Positions 31,943-43,849 of a stretch of 64,000 bases of DNA are shown here, in pieces. Made by a program: the position numbers and the translations under genes. The stretch covers positions 7,392,001 to 7,456,000 of the forward strand of contig CANTUQ010000159.1 of assembly GCA_947683425.1 (NCBI GenBank). The letters are read 5' to 3'. The stretch is from Excoecaria cochinchinensis (taxonomy: Eukaryota; Streptophyta; Magnoliopsida; Malpighiales; Euphorbiaceae). The notes beneath the pieces were generated by a model, which saw only the letters and a list, made by a program, of their open reading frames with translations, had not been told where the DNA came from and did not search any database. The stretch's first letter is position 1. Every line of letters begins with the position of its first letter.

Positions 31943-34109
31943 TATATTGTATATCTTTCAGGAAGTGATTCTTTCATAACAGATTTTGTAATCTAGTTAT
32001 TTTGTAGTTAATGAAATTGATGTAGTAAGGCATAATGTTATTTTTATTTACTTTATTATATTTTGAAATTGTGTGGCTGAGCCAATGCCGTGTGATAGGA
32101 TAGATATTTTATTTGTGTTGGCTGTGAATATCACATAATTCAGAATATTTCATTTTGCACAGAGATTATTGGATTTTTGCATAGGTTTTGAGTTTCTTTG
32201 TTTTTGCACTGGTGGCATGTAGGAATTTTGTATGGTTTTTAGTTTTGCACAGTAATTGTTTTATGTTTGCCATTTTGAGATGATTGTAACAATTTTCATA
32301 CTGCAATGAACTTTTTGCACAGCAAGGGAAATTTTTTGAGAAATTTATTTCTGTAATTCATTTCTTTGCACTGAGGACAGTGCAACATTTTGAGTTTGGG
32401 GTGGAGTACCAGTTCATAATTTTCAAACCAAAACCAGTTTGTTTTGTATGTGTCTTTTTAGTTTGTTGTGTTTGAGTGGTTTTTAGTTAGTTTTTCTTTG
32501 TTTGTAGCGTGTTTTGTGCCAAGTTTGTATCTGAATATTTTTATGGTTGTTTCTTTTTGATTTTCCTTAGATTTAAATTTTTATTTCGTCCTAGTGGTTC
32601 TCAATTGTGAATAATTTTGATCTCAGTTTTAGAAATTTGTGTTTCATTCAATTTTAAGTTGAGTGAGAAATAGTCCTGTTTGTATCTTTGTTTGCTAGAC
32701 TGTATGTAAACCTTAATCATACTTTGCAATTTCTAAATTTTGAGCACTTTGGCCTGTTTTTAAAAATTGGAGAAAAATCTAAATGCAATTAGGGAATTAG
32801 ATGAAAACTCACTAAGAGCACTAGAACCTTTCTGATTACCCATTGAAGCGATTCTCGGATGAGACATAACTTAGAAAATGATTTAGGCAACCCTTCTTTG
32901 TATAGCTCTTTTAAATGACTTTTCCTACCTTGATTTCATAGTCTCTTGTTAGCCCGTTGAGCCTATTATTTAGTATGCTGAATGCGTGCTTGTTTTATTG
33001 TTACACATATTAAAACTACTTTTAGCCTTAAATGATTTTTGCCTCCCCTTTGAAGAGTGGCCACTCTAGTAAGGTTGGGTTTGTATTTTGGGTAAAAAGG
33101 AGTTTAGTTTTTGTCAATTTTTGATGTAAATTTCTGTTTGAGAATTGATTGGTGTGTGTAATGGAGAGTTGAGCCCATTTACAGATATGAGTTTGGGGTT
33201 GACAAAGAGGAATGTGATTTATGTGGTTTATTGGTCTTTTAAAAAAATTAGAGCTCAATTTTAGTTCTTGTTGGGATTTATGGATGGATTAAGTACTTCA
33301 TTTATTGTTAATGGCTAGTTGGTTTTTATGCTTCTTAAAAATAAAAAAATAAAAATAAAAATAAAAATAAATAAAAAAAAATCGAAAAAGAAGAACCATT
33401 GTAAGTTTTTCCTAGCTAATTGAGCAAAATGTGAGTTTGGGGTACAAAATTTAGTAAGACTTGAACTAGTGCCTTGTGAAGATTAGTGTTGAATATTATA
33501 TGGCATTTGTTATTGTGAGCTGAGTTTGATAATGCTAAAGTGTCTTTAAGGCCAATTTTATTTTGATTTTTTGTAATTGAGTTGGGAATATTTATCAGTA
33601 CAGTTGGGTGATTGTGGTTTTGTTTAGGTAGTGGCCATTTTTCTCTAGTGAGTTGATCTTTCTTTGTTAGCCAATTTACCTAAGCCTAACGTTAACACCA
33701 AAATGTAAGACCTCTTGATTCTTTGTTTTGTCTTATCCTATTTAGTGGAGATGACCTTGTAGTAAGGTTTGGTACGTAAGAAGAGGCATATGGTGCTTCT
33801 TGAGCTTTGAGTGAAAAGCCATGAGTGCATTCATGCATTCGAGTTGATTCCTTTTCCCAACATTGTATCTAGAAGTTTTGTTTTTAAATGATAAAAATTC
33901 TGTTTTGGCCTTTTGCACACACACACAGAAATTGTTTAGTATGTTCTTGTGTTTATCTGTTATTCAGTGAGCATTGGTATTTGCAAACCTATTTTCTTGT
34001 TCATTAATTAAGAATAACTCCTTATTTTCTTTTGTTGAAATTGAAATAATTGAGAATGTGGTTCATTCAGTTTACTCGAGGACGAGTAAAGGTTTGAGTT
34101 TGGGGTAGT
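31943..34109 (+). other. 3' untranslated region of element G with four PPT-like copies
   Basis: Noncoding. The 12-mer TGAGTTTGGGGT occurs at 32391-32402, 33188-33199, 33432-33443 and 34095-34106; the last lies in the polypurine tract abutting the LTR at 34110. The first follows ACTGAGGACAGTGCAA, and a similar arrangement exists in H (minus strand, about 46060-46030). The block 32780-33860 is the part found inside C. Poly-A-rich simple sequence lies at 33338-33390. Confidence 0.8.
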
Positions 34110-35665
34110 TGATAAGTTGCAATTATATTAATATTTTAGATTAATTTTTGGCATAATTATGTGTTTTATTTATTTAATTTTAATATTAATTAATTAGTTT
34201 TTATCATTTTATTAGTTTTTAGTGTTTTTATTATTTTTAATAAATTTGGGATGTTTTCAGGTGTTTTGTTTTAATCTAGAGCTAAATTGGAGTTTTGGGG
34301 CGAATTTTAGAAGAAATTATGGAAAGAAGGCAGATTTTGCCTAAAGCACAGCCGTGCTTTTCAAAAGCACAGCTGTGCTTTCGAGGGGAGTGCGCACGCC
34401 AGTGAGATCAATCGACGACACAGTTGTGCTGTTACGTAAGGCACAGCTGTGTCACGCAGGAGAGGCACGCGCAGAACGCATTTCTCGCCCAGCAGCACAG
34501 CTGTGCTTCAGCAAGAAACACAGCTGTGCTGTGCCTTTTTCCATCAGCAGTTGCGCAACCCTAGCCAAAACACAGCTGTGCTTCTCAAAGCACAGCTGTG
34601 CTTTTCTCCAGTATAAAAATCAAAGCGCCGTTCATCATCAAGGAGGGGCTGGTAGATTTAGATTTAATTTTTCTTAGTTTTTCCAGCAGATTTTTATTTT
34701 ATTTTAGGTTTTAATTTTCATTTTAAAATTCTGTTTTGGATAGATTTAATTTTAAATTGCAATTTGTTCTTAATTAATTTAGATTATTTTTAGTTTAAAT
34801 TTATATTGTGGCGATTCAAGTTAATTCCAAGGTGGATGAACAAGAGCTTCAAGATCTATTTTTTCTCTCATCAAAGGTGTATTCTAAACTTTAATTTTTA
34901 ATATTTTATGTTTATATTCTTGATGTTGGAGTAGTTATTCATACTTAGGAGTTCTTGAATCATATTTTGTATTTGGATATTTGGATTTAATAAATATTTT
35001 CATGGTTTCTTTTATTTCTCTTGTTATATTTTTCTGCAATTATAATGATTATTAGGTTTGATCATGATTTAATCCGGAATGATGATTGATTTCAAATCTG
35101 ATTTGTGTTATAATTTATTTTTACTCAGTTTTATCATTCTTGCTGTGTCTTTTGGACGACTCCGGAATGGGAATCTAAAAGTGCAGGATTTTATGGTTTA
35201 AGACTAGAGTGGGATGTGAGGAATAGATGGGTTGTTTGGCTCCGGAATGGGAAAGCAAACCGAATCTAGGACTTTAAACCCGTGCTTAGGCTAGTTGTAT
35301 GGCTTGCTCAGGAATGGGACATTATGCAATTAGAGTAGCTTGCTCAGGAATGGGATGCTTGGGTTTAGTTGGGTTGTCCAGAATTTCATGTTTATATTAT
35401 TTTACCAATATCAAATTACATTTATGAGGATAGAATTTCCTAAGCATTTAATTTCATCCTTGAGTAATTTCTTGATGAACACTTTTATTTTTAATTGTTA
35501 ATTTATTTTCTTGCTTAGCTTAGTTTTCTCCACCAAACAAACTGGGGACATCTCAATTTCACTCATCTATAGATATTTAATTGACAATCGTTTTTCCCTT
35601 GGGTATGATAACTCGGGGTCTTAACTATACCCCACCTTATTACTTATCGATTCGGTACACTTGCC
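34110..35665 (+). mobile_element. 3' LTR of element G
   Basis: Matches the 5' LTR from TGATAAGTTGC to CGGTACACTTGCC, then passes straight into the 110-bp array of F (GTGCCCATTCAGATCTAC). The last roughly dozen bases of the LTR (GAACACCGATCA), the expected GCAGG duplication and a few array bases are missing, so a small deletion has removed the right junction. Confidence 0.9.
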
Positions 35666-36258
35666 GTGCCCATTCAGATCTACTGATAGGCACGGTAAAG
35701 CTCGATTCTCCTACGAGCCCGGATCGATGATAATGCCGATCTGATGCCAAAAAACTAGCCAATGGCTGGCCACCCGTGCCCGTTCGGATCTACTGATAGG
35801 CACGGTAAAGCTCGATTCTCCTACGATCCTGAATCGATGATAATCCCGATCTGATGCCGAAAAACTGGCCAATGGCAGGCCACCCGTGCCCGTTCGGATC
35901 TACCGATAGGCACGATAAAGCTCAATTCTCCTACGAGCCCGGATCGATGATAATACCGATTTGATGCCGAAAAACTGGCCAATGGCAGGCCACCCGTGCC
36001 CGTTCGGATCTACTGATAGGCACGGTAAAGCTCGATTCTGCTACGAGCCCGGATCGATGATATTCCCGATCTCATGCTGAAAAACTTGCCAATGGCAGGC
36101 CACCCGTGCTCGTTCGGATCTACCGATAGGGACGGTAAAGCTCGATCCTCCTACGAGCCCGGATCGATGATAATGCCGATCTGATGCAAAAAAACTTGCC
36201 AATGGCAGGCCACTCGTGCCCGTTTGGATCTACCGATAGGCACGGTAAAGCTCGATTC
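35666..36258 (+). repeat. 110-bp tandem array of element F, right half
   Basis: Just over five further copies of the 110-bp unit described at 24975-25706, ending at GGTAAAGCTCGATTC (about 36258). Together the halves made an array of about twelve units before G inserted. Confidence 0.93.
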
Positions 36259-36831
36259 TAGGTCTCTCCTATGTTTAAGTGTCATGCAACGGCTATTAGC
36301 CACTATGCAACACAGCACTAGCTCAATTCTTTTACGAGCCTAGGTGTTATGCAACGGCTGCAGGCCAACATGCAAATACGAGACCATAATGTCGGACTTC
36401 GAAATTTATACCAATTGATAACCGACCGTTCGGTCTCTTCCAGTTTAGGAAGTATGCAGGCTAATTTTCAGCCTCTTCCAATTCAGGAAGTATACGCAAA
36501 TTACTTGAAATCTCGCGAATTAAATTTCGTTAATGCGATCAATGTAGTCAATGCAACTTTATGCGTTTTTTATTATGCTAACAAGTAGATATATACATTT
36601 CGCAGAAAGAAGAAGAACTTTATTATAACGGTTTCGAGTTTACAATTTATATACAACATACAAAGAATGGTTACAAGAAATAATCTACAAGAAGAAAGAA
36701 AAGCTAAGTACAAGCTTCTACATTTCTATATCTACAAAGTCTGCTTCACCAGAAGGACCAACGGTCTGCTCAGTGCCCGGCTCGAAGGTGGCTTGATAAG
36801 GGCCCTGCTCCCCCTTCAGAGACAGGCCCCC
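36259..36831 (+). other. Noncoding spacer of element F
   Basis: No gene recognised. It contains two diverged copies of a TATGCAACGGCT(A/G).(A/G)GCC segment (36285, 36350) and AT-rich sequence between the tandem array and the antisense gene. Purine/pyrimidine repeats near 36790-36870 begin the 3' end of that gene. Confidence 0.45.
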
Positions 36832-39333
36832 CTAAAGGAAGGGCCGCGGCTTCGGTTTCAGAGACAGGCCCCCTGAAGAAAGGGCCTCTGGCTCAGCTTC
36901 AGGCGGCGGAAGGATGATAGGCTCGACCTCGGAGCGGATCTTTAGGCCAGTCCCAGGAAGTGAAGGGTCCCCGCCCTGGCTCTCTTGGATTGCCTCCCCT
37001 TCGGGAGCGTTATCCTCGTCATTGCTTGATGGCGGATCGGGCAGTGCCGCTGGATTGTCTATCCACTTTTGATTAGCACCCAGAAAGCGCCTCTCGGCTT
37101 CATGGACTAAACGGCCAAGTACTTGTGCCTGAGCCTCAGCAAGCTCATCAAGAAGACGCTCCCTCTGAGCGGCGACTTCATCCTCAAGTTTCCCGGCCCA
37201 GGAGGCCTCTTTCTCCTCCAAAGACAGCTTCAGGGATTCTGCCTCCCTGTGCGCCTGATCGGCCTCCAGCTTTAGCTTAGCATTCTCTACAGCAGGATCC
37301 CTGCACTCAGCATCCAACCTAGTTGCATTTGCCTCGAAGTGCCTGTACTGAGCATTTTCGGCAGAAAGACGGGCAGTGTCACCCCATAGCTTGTCCACCT
37401 CCCCTTGTCAAGCCTTCAACTCCTGGGTCTTCTGGTGGACCTCCTTCCTCAGAGCCATTGTCTCTGAATGAAAGCGGCTGACCGCTCGTTCACCTTGGCC
37501 ACTTCAGCTCGAAGGGCAGTGGCCTCTTTTTTGGCAACCTCGCAGCGAGCATCCGCCTCCACCCTGGCCTTGGCGCCTTCTTTAGCCTTTAACCGCCAAG
37601 TGCCAGCCATCAGATTTAGCCGCTAAGCCCTCCTAGCAACCTAGGGGGAGAGACAGGAGAGAAAGAAGAAAAGTGAGGAGAAAAAGAAAAAAGGAAGCCA
37701 ACCAAACTTCACACGAACGAATGACTGCAAACAAACAAAAGGAACAGAAGAGAAAGGGGCTTACATTAACTAGTTGTTGGCTGATCGCCTGTGTCTCCCG
37801 GTTGAGCTGGCTAGCATCCCTGACCTCCGTACGGTCCTCATCTTGAAGGAGACCACGGCAAATGAAACCGGCAACCTGATGAGGCGACCAATCCTCACCG
37901 AAGCTATCCCTCAAGAAGTCCCCAAAGGGAACGGGACGCCTACCGGACCGCCTGGGTGTCTCGCCCTGCTGAACGGCGTTCCCCTTGGCTACCACTCGAG
38001 CGTCTAATTTTGCCACGAGCTCGCTCACCTTCCTCCGGGTACCCTTCTCCATCTATCGCTGAGCGGCCTCGTCCAAGCGTGTTGCCCTCCCTTGTACCAT
38101 CTCCCTCAGAGTTTGAATTTTGGGAGGGCATATCGCCCCGGGCGCCTCCTCCTCCTCCTCGAGCTTACGCCCTACAATATGCCCCCTGCAAAAAACTCGA
38201 GCTGAGGGCTCTGCGATGATCAGGCTTGGGATTAGCATTGGAGCAGCTGTTGCGGTGCGAGTGGGGGCCGACTCGACCGGAGCGGTAGATAAAAGCACAG
38301 CAGCAAGCGGTGCGGCAGCAGAGGAAGAGACCGGCGGTCTCCTTCTGGCTTCAAGCTTGGACAGTTTCACGAGCCTCCTCCTTTTGCTGCCCGCCTTAGC
38401 CTCCTTGGCCTCCAGCTTAGCCGTCCTCTTGGAGGCAACCCGATCGGCCAACTCCCTGGCATACTGCTTCTTTCGGCCATTTCAGCTGCAACAAAAAACA
38501 AACAAGCAAGAGAAGTTCTCTAGCAAAATATTTTTTTTCATGCAAATGCAAATGCAATGCTTTATGATCATGAAATTATGGCCAGCCCAATCCTAATGCT
38601 CACGTTCGGCAGCTGCGGCCGTTTCAACGCAGGCCCCCTAGAGCGACTCCAGTAGCTCCCTGGACTCATAGGGCCCTCCCCTCCGAGCCACATCATCCAT
38701 TAGTTTCTAGATGTCGGCCCCGTACAGGGACTGCCCAGCGGCCTGGTCTTTCAAGATCTTCACCTCAGCCAACCTGGCGAGGCTCACCCCGAAGCCGCCC
38801 TCCCTTCCCACCAAGAAATACCTCTCTCTAAAGCCCTTCATGGAGGTGGGAATGTTTATCAATTTCTTCTTCGGTCGACTGGTGAAGAAGAACTCCGACC
38901 CGTCGCTCCGGGCGGAGACGTAGAAGAAGTGGGTGAAGAGGTCGAGGGTCGGAGCTACTCCTTCCAGAAGGCATAGTATCTTTAAGCAGGCCACTAAGCG
39001 CCACCCGTTCGGATGTAGTTGGTAGAGGGCAATGCCATACCCCTCTAGCACGGCGATCTCAAAGGTGCCGAAGGGGAAACGCATTCCGGCATCCAGACTC
39101 CGCAGGTGGCAGATGAACCACTCACTGTCGCCCTCTCTGAACGGCCCCTCCGACACTGCCATGGAATCTGGGCAGGCCGCCACAGATACATTGTCGGGAA
39201 ATCCGTATTCGGCAGGCACCTCGGCCACCTCCTTTGCCGTTAAGTGGGAGCATAGCTCAACCACAGGTTGACTCTTATATACGTCCAAGAAGGACTCACT
39301 TGGTGTCACACTACTGCTAGACTCGATCACCGA
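36832..39333 (-). pseudogene. Antisense accessory gene of element F (Tat-type aORF)
   Basis: A spliced gene runs against the element. Exon A (39333-38604) encodes a conserved domain with SEGPFREGDSEWFICHLRSL, RFPFGTFEIAVLEGYGIALY, LHPNGWRLV and LDLFTHFFYVSARSDGSEFF, resembling the plant putative gypsy-type transposon family. Exon B (38485-37765) is Lys/Arg/Ala-rich, then VPFGDFLRDSFGEDW. Exon C (37640-36832) encodes a long coiled coil (ENAKLKLEADQAHREAESLK) and an acidic tail. Intron 38486-38603 (GTGAGC...TTGCAG) and intron 37641-37764 (GTAAGC...CCCTAG) have good sites. Antisense ORFs in this position are known in Grande and Retand-like Tat elements; their function is unknown. In-frame stops (near 38705 and 38650, and 38053-38055) and a frame problem at the second exon mark it as decayed. 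The first codon reads GTG; a non-coding first exon lies upstream. Confidence 0.75.
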
Positions 39334-39600
39334 CTGAAGAAAAGGAGGGGAATGCGAACCGAAAATTCTAGAAGGATGAATGCGAAAGAAATGGAAAGCA
39401 AAGAAGGCTAAAAGGGGGGGGGGGGGAGAAGAAATTACTTACTTAGTAATGTGGGGTGTTTTTGATGAGAAAGAATTGGAAAAAATATGTCAGAAATCAA
39501 GGGAAGTTGAGAAAAATTTTTTGCAGAGCTTCGCTAGGGATTGCAAAAAGTAAAAGGAAAAAGACTTAGAGAACGCCTATTTATAGGCCAAAGCTTCTGG
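39334..39600 (-). promoter_or_regulatory. Promoter and 5' UTR intron of the antisense gene of F
   Basis: On the minus strand a TATA box (CCTATAAATAGG, 39576-39587) is followed by a leader without any ATG, a strong donor AA/GTAAGTAATT at 39442 and an acceptor CTTTTCTTCAG at 39334. This gives a 109-bp intron in the 5' UTR. The promoter is separate from the LTR promoter and lies only about 280 bases from the 3' LTR. Confidence 0.65.
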
Positions 39601-39854
39601 AATATGCCAACAGTCTCGCCACTGAAACGATACCATGTGTCAAAGGCATTATGGCTATGCGAAGAACGAAGCGTCACCCTCGGCGCACGTGCAACAATTA
39701 ATAAAAACAACTGTACGAATAGGCGCGTCCTTTCAACTGATCGCCTTTCAAAATTCAAAGTCCCGCCAACGGACACCCGCGGATGAGAACAACTCAAAGG
39801 AGTTTTCATCCGAACGGGACTGCAAAGACGAATTTACGCCCGATCGGACCTATT

Positions 39855-39867
39855 GAGGGGGGACAAG
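39855..39867 (+). promoter_or_regulatory. Polypurine tract of element F
   Basis: GAGGGGGGACAAG directly before the 3' LTR start at 39868. Confidence 0.85.
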
Positions 39868-40336
39868 TGATAACTGGACAAATAGCATTTGCACCAAGGC
39901 CCATCTAGTCAGCCCATTGAACTGGTAAGGCCCAAGGCCCAAGAGCTAAGTGTGAACAGGAACGAGCTCCTAGGCAGTGCAGCCAGCCGATCGGACGATG
40001 TGACAGCCAGTCCCATCAGTTGTCTGACACAAGGCAGCGCCCCCATTAGCCACCTGCTCCCTGTCACTTCGCCGGAAACCTACTCTGGCTTCCAGTAATC
40101 ACTTCCCTAGGCACTCAAGTGCTCCTCAGCCATCTCTTATAAATAGTCCAGCCAATGATGGCCTCAGGTATTGAATCCTCAGCACTCTCTCTCTAAGCAC
40201 TTTCTCTCTCTAAGCTACTAACTTAAGCTTCGGAGTGCTTACGCCTGTTCCGACCGGGCATTCTTCCTTGTAGGGTCACTCTCATCCGATCGTTCGATTC
40301 CTCCCTCTCCAAATAAAGACATCCAGGGCTTTATCA
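39868..40336 (+). mobile_element. 3' LTR of element F
   Basis: 469 bp, TGATAACTGG...GGGCTTTATCA, partner of 21827-22295, with the same TATA box at about 40136-40146. It is followed by ATTTT (40337-40341), the exact duplicate of 21822-21826. Confidence 0.95.
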
Positions 40337-40341
40337 ATTTT

Positions 40342-40362
40342 CATTTATTTAATTTCATTGGC

Positions 40363-40429
<67 letters not shown>

Positions 40430-40451
40430 ATTGTTATTATTATTATTATTA

Positions 40452-40507
<56 letters not shown>

Positions 40508-40528
40508 GTAGTAGTAGTATTGTTGTTG

Positions 40529-40605
<77 letters not shown>

Positions 40606-40628
40606 GTAGTAGTAGTATTGTTGTTATT

Positions 40629-40714
<86 letters not shown>

Positions 40715-41976
40715 CTTTGTTGTTATTATTGTTATTATTATTTGTTTATTGTTATTATTATTTTTTCCGTTGTTATTATTATTATTATTGTTGTTGTTGT
40801 TGTTATAATTTTATTATTTTATTATTATTACTGTTATTATTATTTTTATTATTGTTATTGTTATTATATAATGTGAGTTTTTTGTGTATTAAACTAATGT
40901 ACTCAATTTAACCCATTTTATTTTCTGCATTCATGTTAACCATGTTCTATATTTCTCTTGTCTTTACGTTTATGTGGCTAATTTTAGAATTATTACTAAT
41001 GTTTCTATTGTTATTTTTGTTATGTGGGTAAAATGTGACATTTGCTTATTTGAGAATCGTCGTGACTGAACGGAGGGGTCATGGCGGGTGGAAAACCACA
41101 TCGCTTGGGTGAGACCTTACCAACCCTTTTATTTGTGTGATTGTTTTTGTTTATAAAATAGCTTTATTTGATACGCGTATAGGTTAAAAAATCACGAAAA
41201 TATTTTTATAACTAAATTGGGATTCTTACTAATAAATTGGGACCAATGTCCTCGATTTTAGCCAAGGAATGCAAAATGTCATGAATTAAAATGAAGAGTT
41301 AAATTTTCTAAAAATGGGATCACTCATCCCGATTTTCAGGCCAATAACCGAAATAACTTTTCGATCCCTCTTTAATTGAACGTGGAGGAACCAATGTTCC
41401 TAAACCGAAATAAATATCCCGATTTATGCATGTCAATTCTTTTGATTAACTTTACTTAATTGTTTAGATTCATGTTATATATCTTGTGGGCCCTTGTAAT
41501 TAATTATTTTTTGGGCAATTTTATTTAGCTTTGTTTCATTTGGGGATTGTATTTTGTGCCAATTACAATTTTAATTTTGTTTTACCGTTTCTTTTCATTT
41601 GGGGATTTTATTTGTTCCAATTTATCCTTTGTAAATTGCGTGTTTGCGTATTTATTGCTTTATTTAAGGCTTTCTTTATAGCTTTCAATTTATCGCTTTC
41701 TTGATGCTTGAAATGCGCTTTTAATAAATTGCACTAATCGCATGAGAAGAGAGATGGAATTTTCAAATCTAAAAACTCATTTATAATTAACCAAGGCATA
41801 AATAAGAGTGGAGTTCCGAACACCTTCTCTGGTTTAGACAATAGAGGTTAGATGACCTTTCCCAATTTCTTGTAAATTAGGTGGCGACTCCAAAATACCT
41901 CGAAGTGCCTCAAGGTTTCATGAGGCTAGATGAACTTCCCCAATATTTTATTGGGTGGGGATTCCACAACGTCTCA
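40342..41976 (+). mobile_element. LTR of element D/E, right part (type T2)
   Basis: Continuation of 20872-21826 after F. It aligns with A's 3' LTR (about 4100-5620): the TTA microsatellite, AGAATTATTACTAATGTTT, the GAACGGAGGGGTCATGG region, GGACCAATGTCC, and TGGCGACTCC at 41882-41891. Alignment stops after GTCTCA at 41976, about 140 bases earlier than A's LTR. Because that point ends in CA and abuts a chromovirus frame, it may be the true terminus of this LTR or a truncation; I cannot decide. Confidence 0.8.
40366..40870 (+). repeat. Long (TTA)n/(TTG)n/(GTA)n compound microsatellite
   Basis: About 500 bases of almost uninterrupted trinucleotide repeat: TTA runs alternating with TTG blocks and with GTAGTAGTATTG, the latter twice (40507-40521 and 40606-40620). 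Long Leu/Tyr/Ile-only frames there are artefacts. Confidence 0.97.
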
Positions 41977-42635
41977 TATTACCCTAGGGATGGAGCTTCC
42001 TCTAAGACAGTGGACTGTCCTCTAGTGGCGCTAGCTAGGGCATATGCGATGAAGGCTCGGGATGATGAAGATTCTCTAGAAGTGATAGCTGGTATGTTTT
42101 TACTCTTTAGCACTGAAATGCATGCACTAATAGACTTGGGTTCCACACACTCATATTTATGTTCTGAAAAGTTATGTGTTAATTTGCCTAGTGCTGATCA
42201 GTTAGATTATAAGATTTGTATGACCAGCCCTTTAGGGCATAATGTTAATGTGAATAGGGTATATAAGAATTGTCCTTTAGTGATACAAGGAAAAGAGCTT
42301 CTAGTTGATTTGATTGGTTTACCTTTCCATGAATTTTACCTGATTCTGGGTATGGACTGGTTGTGTAAGCACTGAGCTATGGTTAATTATCATAGGAAGA
42401 CAGTAGTACTTAAAGGTTGTGATCAGTGTCCAGTGGTTGTGTGGGGTGGTTTAGGTTTTGGTCCCCTGAATAATGTGATTTTATCTATACAAGCTAGACA
42501 TTTTTTGAGAAAGGGATATGAGGCTTTTTGATCTCTGGTTTTGGATTCTAGATGTGGTCAAGTAAAGATTCAGGATATTCCAGTAGTTAATGAGTTTGTG
42601 GAGGTGTTTCATGAGGCGTTGCCTGGGTTATCACT
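41977..42635 (+). pseudogene. Chromovirus gag-protease relic N
   Basis: A plus-strand fragment of a Tekay/Del-like polyprotein, clearly homologous to J. It has PRDGASS, the protease motif ALIDLGSTHSYLC (J reads ALIDPGSTHSYLC), LDYKICMTSPLGHNVNVNRV, FHEFYLILGMDWL and the segment ahead of RT. Stops lie at 42373-42375 (TGA after MDWLCKH) and 42529-42531. It is bounded on the left by the D/E LTR and cut at 42635 by the LTR of H, so the remainder should lie right of the window. In life the protease would process the gag-pol polyprotein; here it cannot be made. Confidence 0.85.
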
Positions 42636-43823
42636 TGACGCGATCTCAGCAAGTGTATTGAATCGGCAAGTAATAGAGTGGGGTATAGTTAGGGCCCTGA
42701 GTTATCGTACCCAAAGAATTGTGTGTGCAAGCTAAGATGATTAAATGCATGCTAAAGAATTCCCAATATTTGATTGTGCGAATGATTAATCTATTAAATA
42801 AAATAGAAGAATATAACAACTAAAGTATGCAAGTAAAAAAATCAGATTAACTGATAACAATTTTTAGCAAAATAATATGATAGCAAAGGAATTAAAAATT
42901 AAAGAGTAATCAATATAAAAGAAACGTTGCTCGGGTTCACTCATCCACCCCATACCCAAATATGAATTAATTTACTCTAAGAAACATATACGAATAAATT
43001 CGGGATAACCCTCTTAACCCAAGCATCCCAATCAGGAGCAAGCTACTCTAATTGTACGACATCCCAATCCAGAGCAAGCCATACAATTAGCCTAAGCACG
43101 GGTCTAAAATCTTAAGTTCGGCTTGCTTTCCCATTCTGGAGCCAAACAACCCAAAAACTCATTTATCTCACTCCCCACACTATTCTTGAATCATAAAATC
43201 CTGCACTTCTAGATTGCCATCTGGAGCAGTCTAAAAATACAACATATATTATAGAAAAACTTAGTAAAAACATTCATAGCATTCAATCCATACAAGCTCA
43301 ACAACCAACAAAGATACATGAAGATCATTCATCAAAGCTGGAAAATAACTTGAGGAAATAAATCCAAAAAATTAACAATAATCAACAGTAAAATAAACCA
43401 TTCATTCATATATATAAATTCAAAAGATGTTCAAAATTCACATCATGGGTAGGGGATTTAAAGTTCCCCCAAACAACTAAGAAACTACTCACGATCCATT
43501 ACAAAATATAGAGGAAAAAGGAAAGAATAAACCCAAAAATTCATTTGAGAAAAGAACCCCGGTTGAATCCCACGTTCTTCAATCTTCTTCTTCGAATCTT
43601 CAATAGAGAACAGCTCAAAACTATGAACTCCGAAAATAATTGCCGAGAATTGAAATTAATCTATGTGTTTTTAATGTAATTCTCTCAATTTGGAATTTAA
43701 TAATCAAGGAAATAATTAAACCCTCATGTTAAGAACAAAAGAAAAGCTTCCAAAAATTCCAGATCTAAAAACCCTGTTTGAAAAACTGACCTAAATTTCC
43801 CCCCCTTGCAGCAAAAAAAAAAT

Positions 43824-43836
43824 CTTATATTTATAG
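43824..43836 (-). promoter_or_regulatory. TATA box of the H LTR
   Basis: Minus-strand CTATAAATATAAG, immediately downstream of the hairpin cluster, about 640 bases into the LTR. Confidence 0.7.
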
Positions 43837-43849
43837 ATCTCGAGGGTTC

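Noticed and set aside
39409..39428. G-run as possible quadruplex regulatory element
   Set aside because: A plain mononucleotide run prone to length error; no spaced G-tract pattern.
40358..40911. Frames of almost pure Leu, Ile, Tyr and Val
   Set aside because: Direct translation of the TTA/TTG microsatellite.
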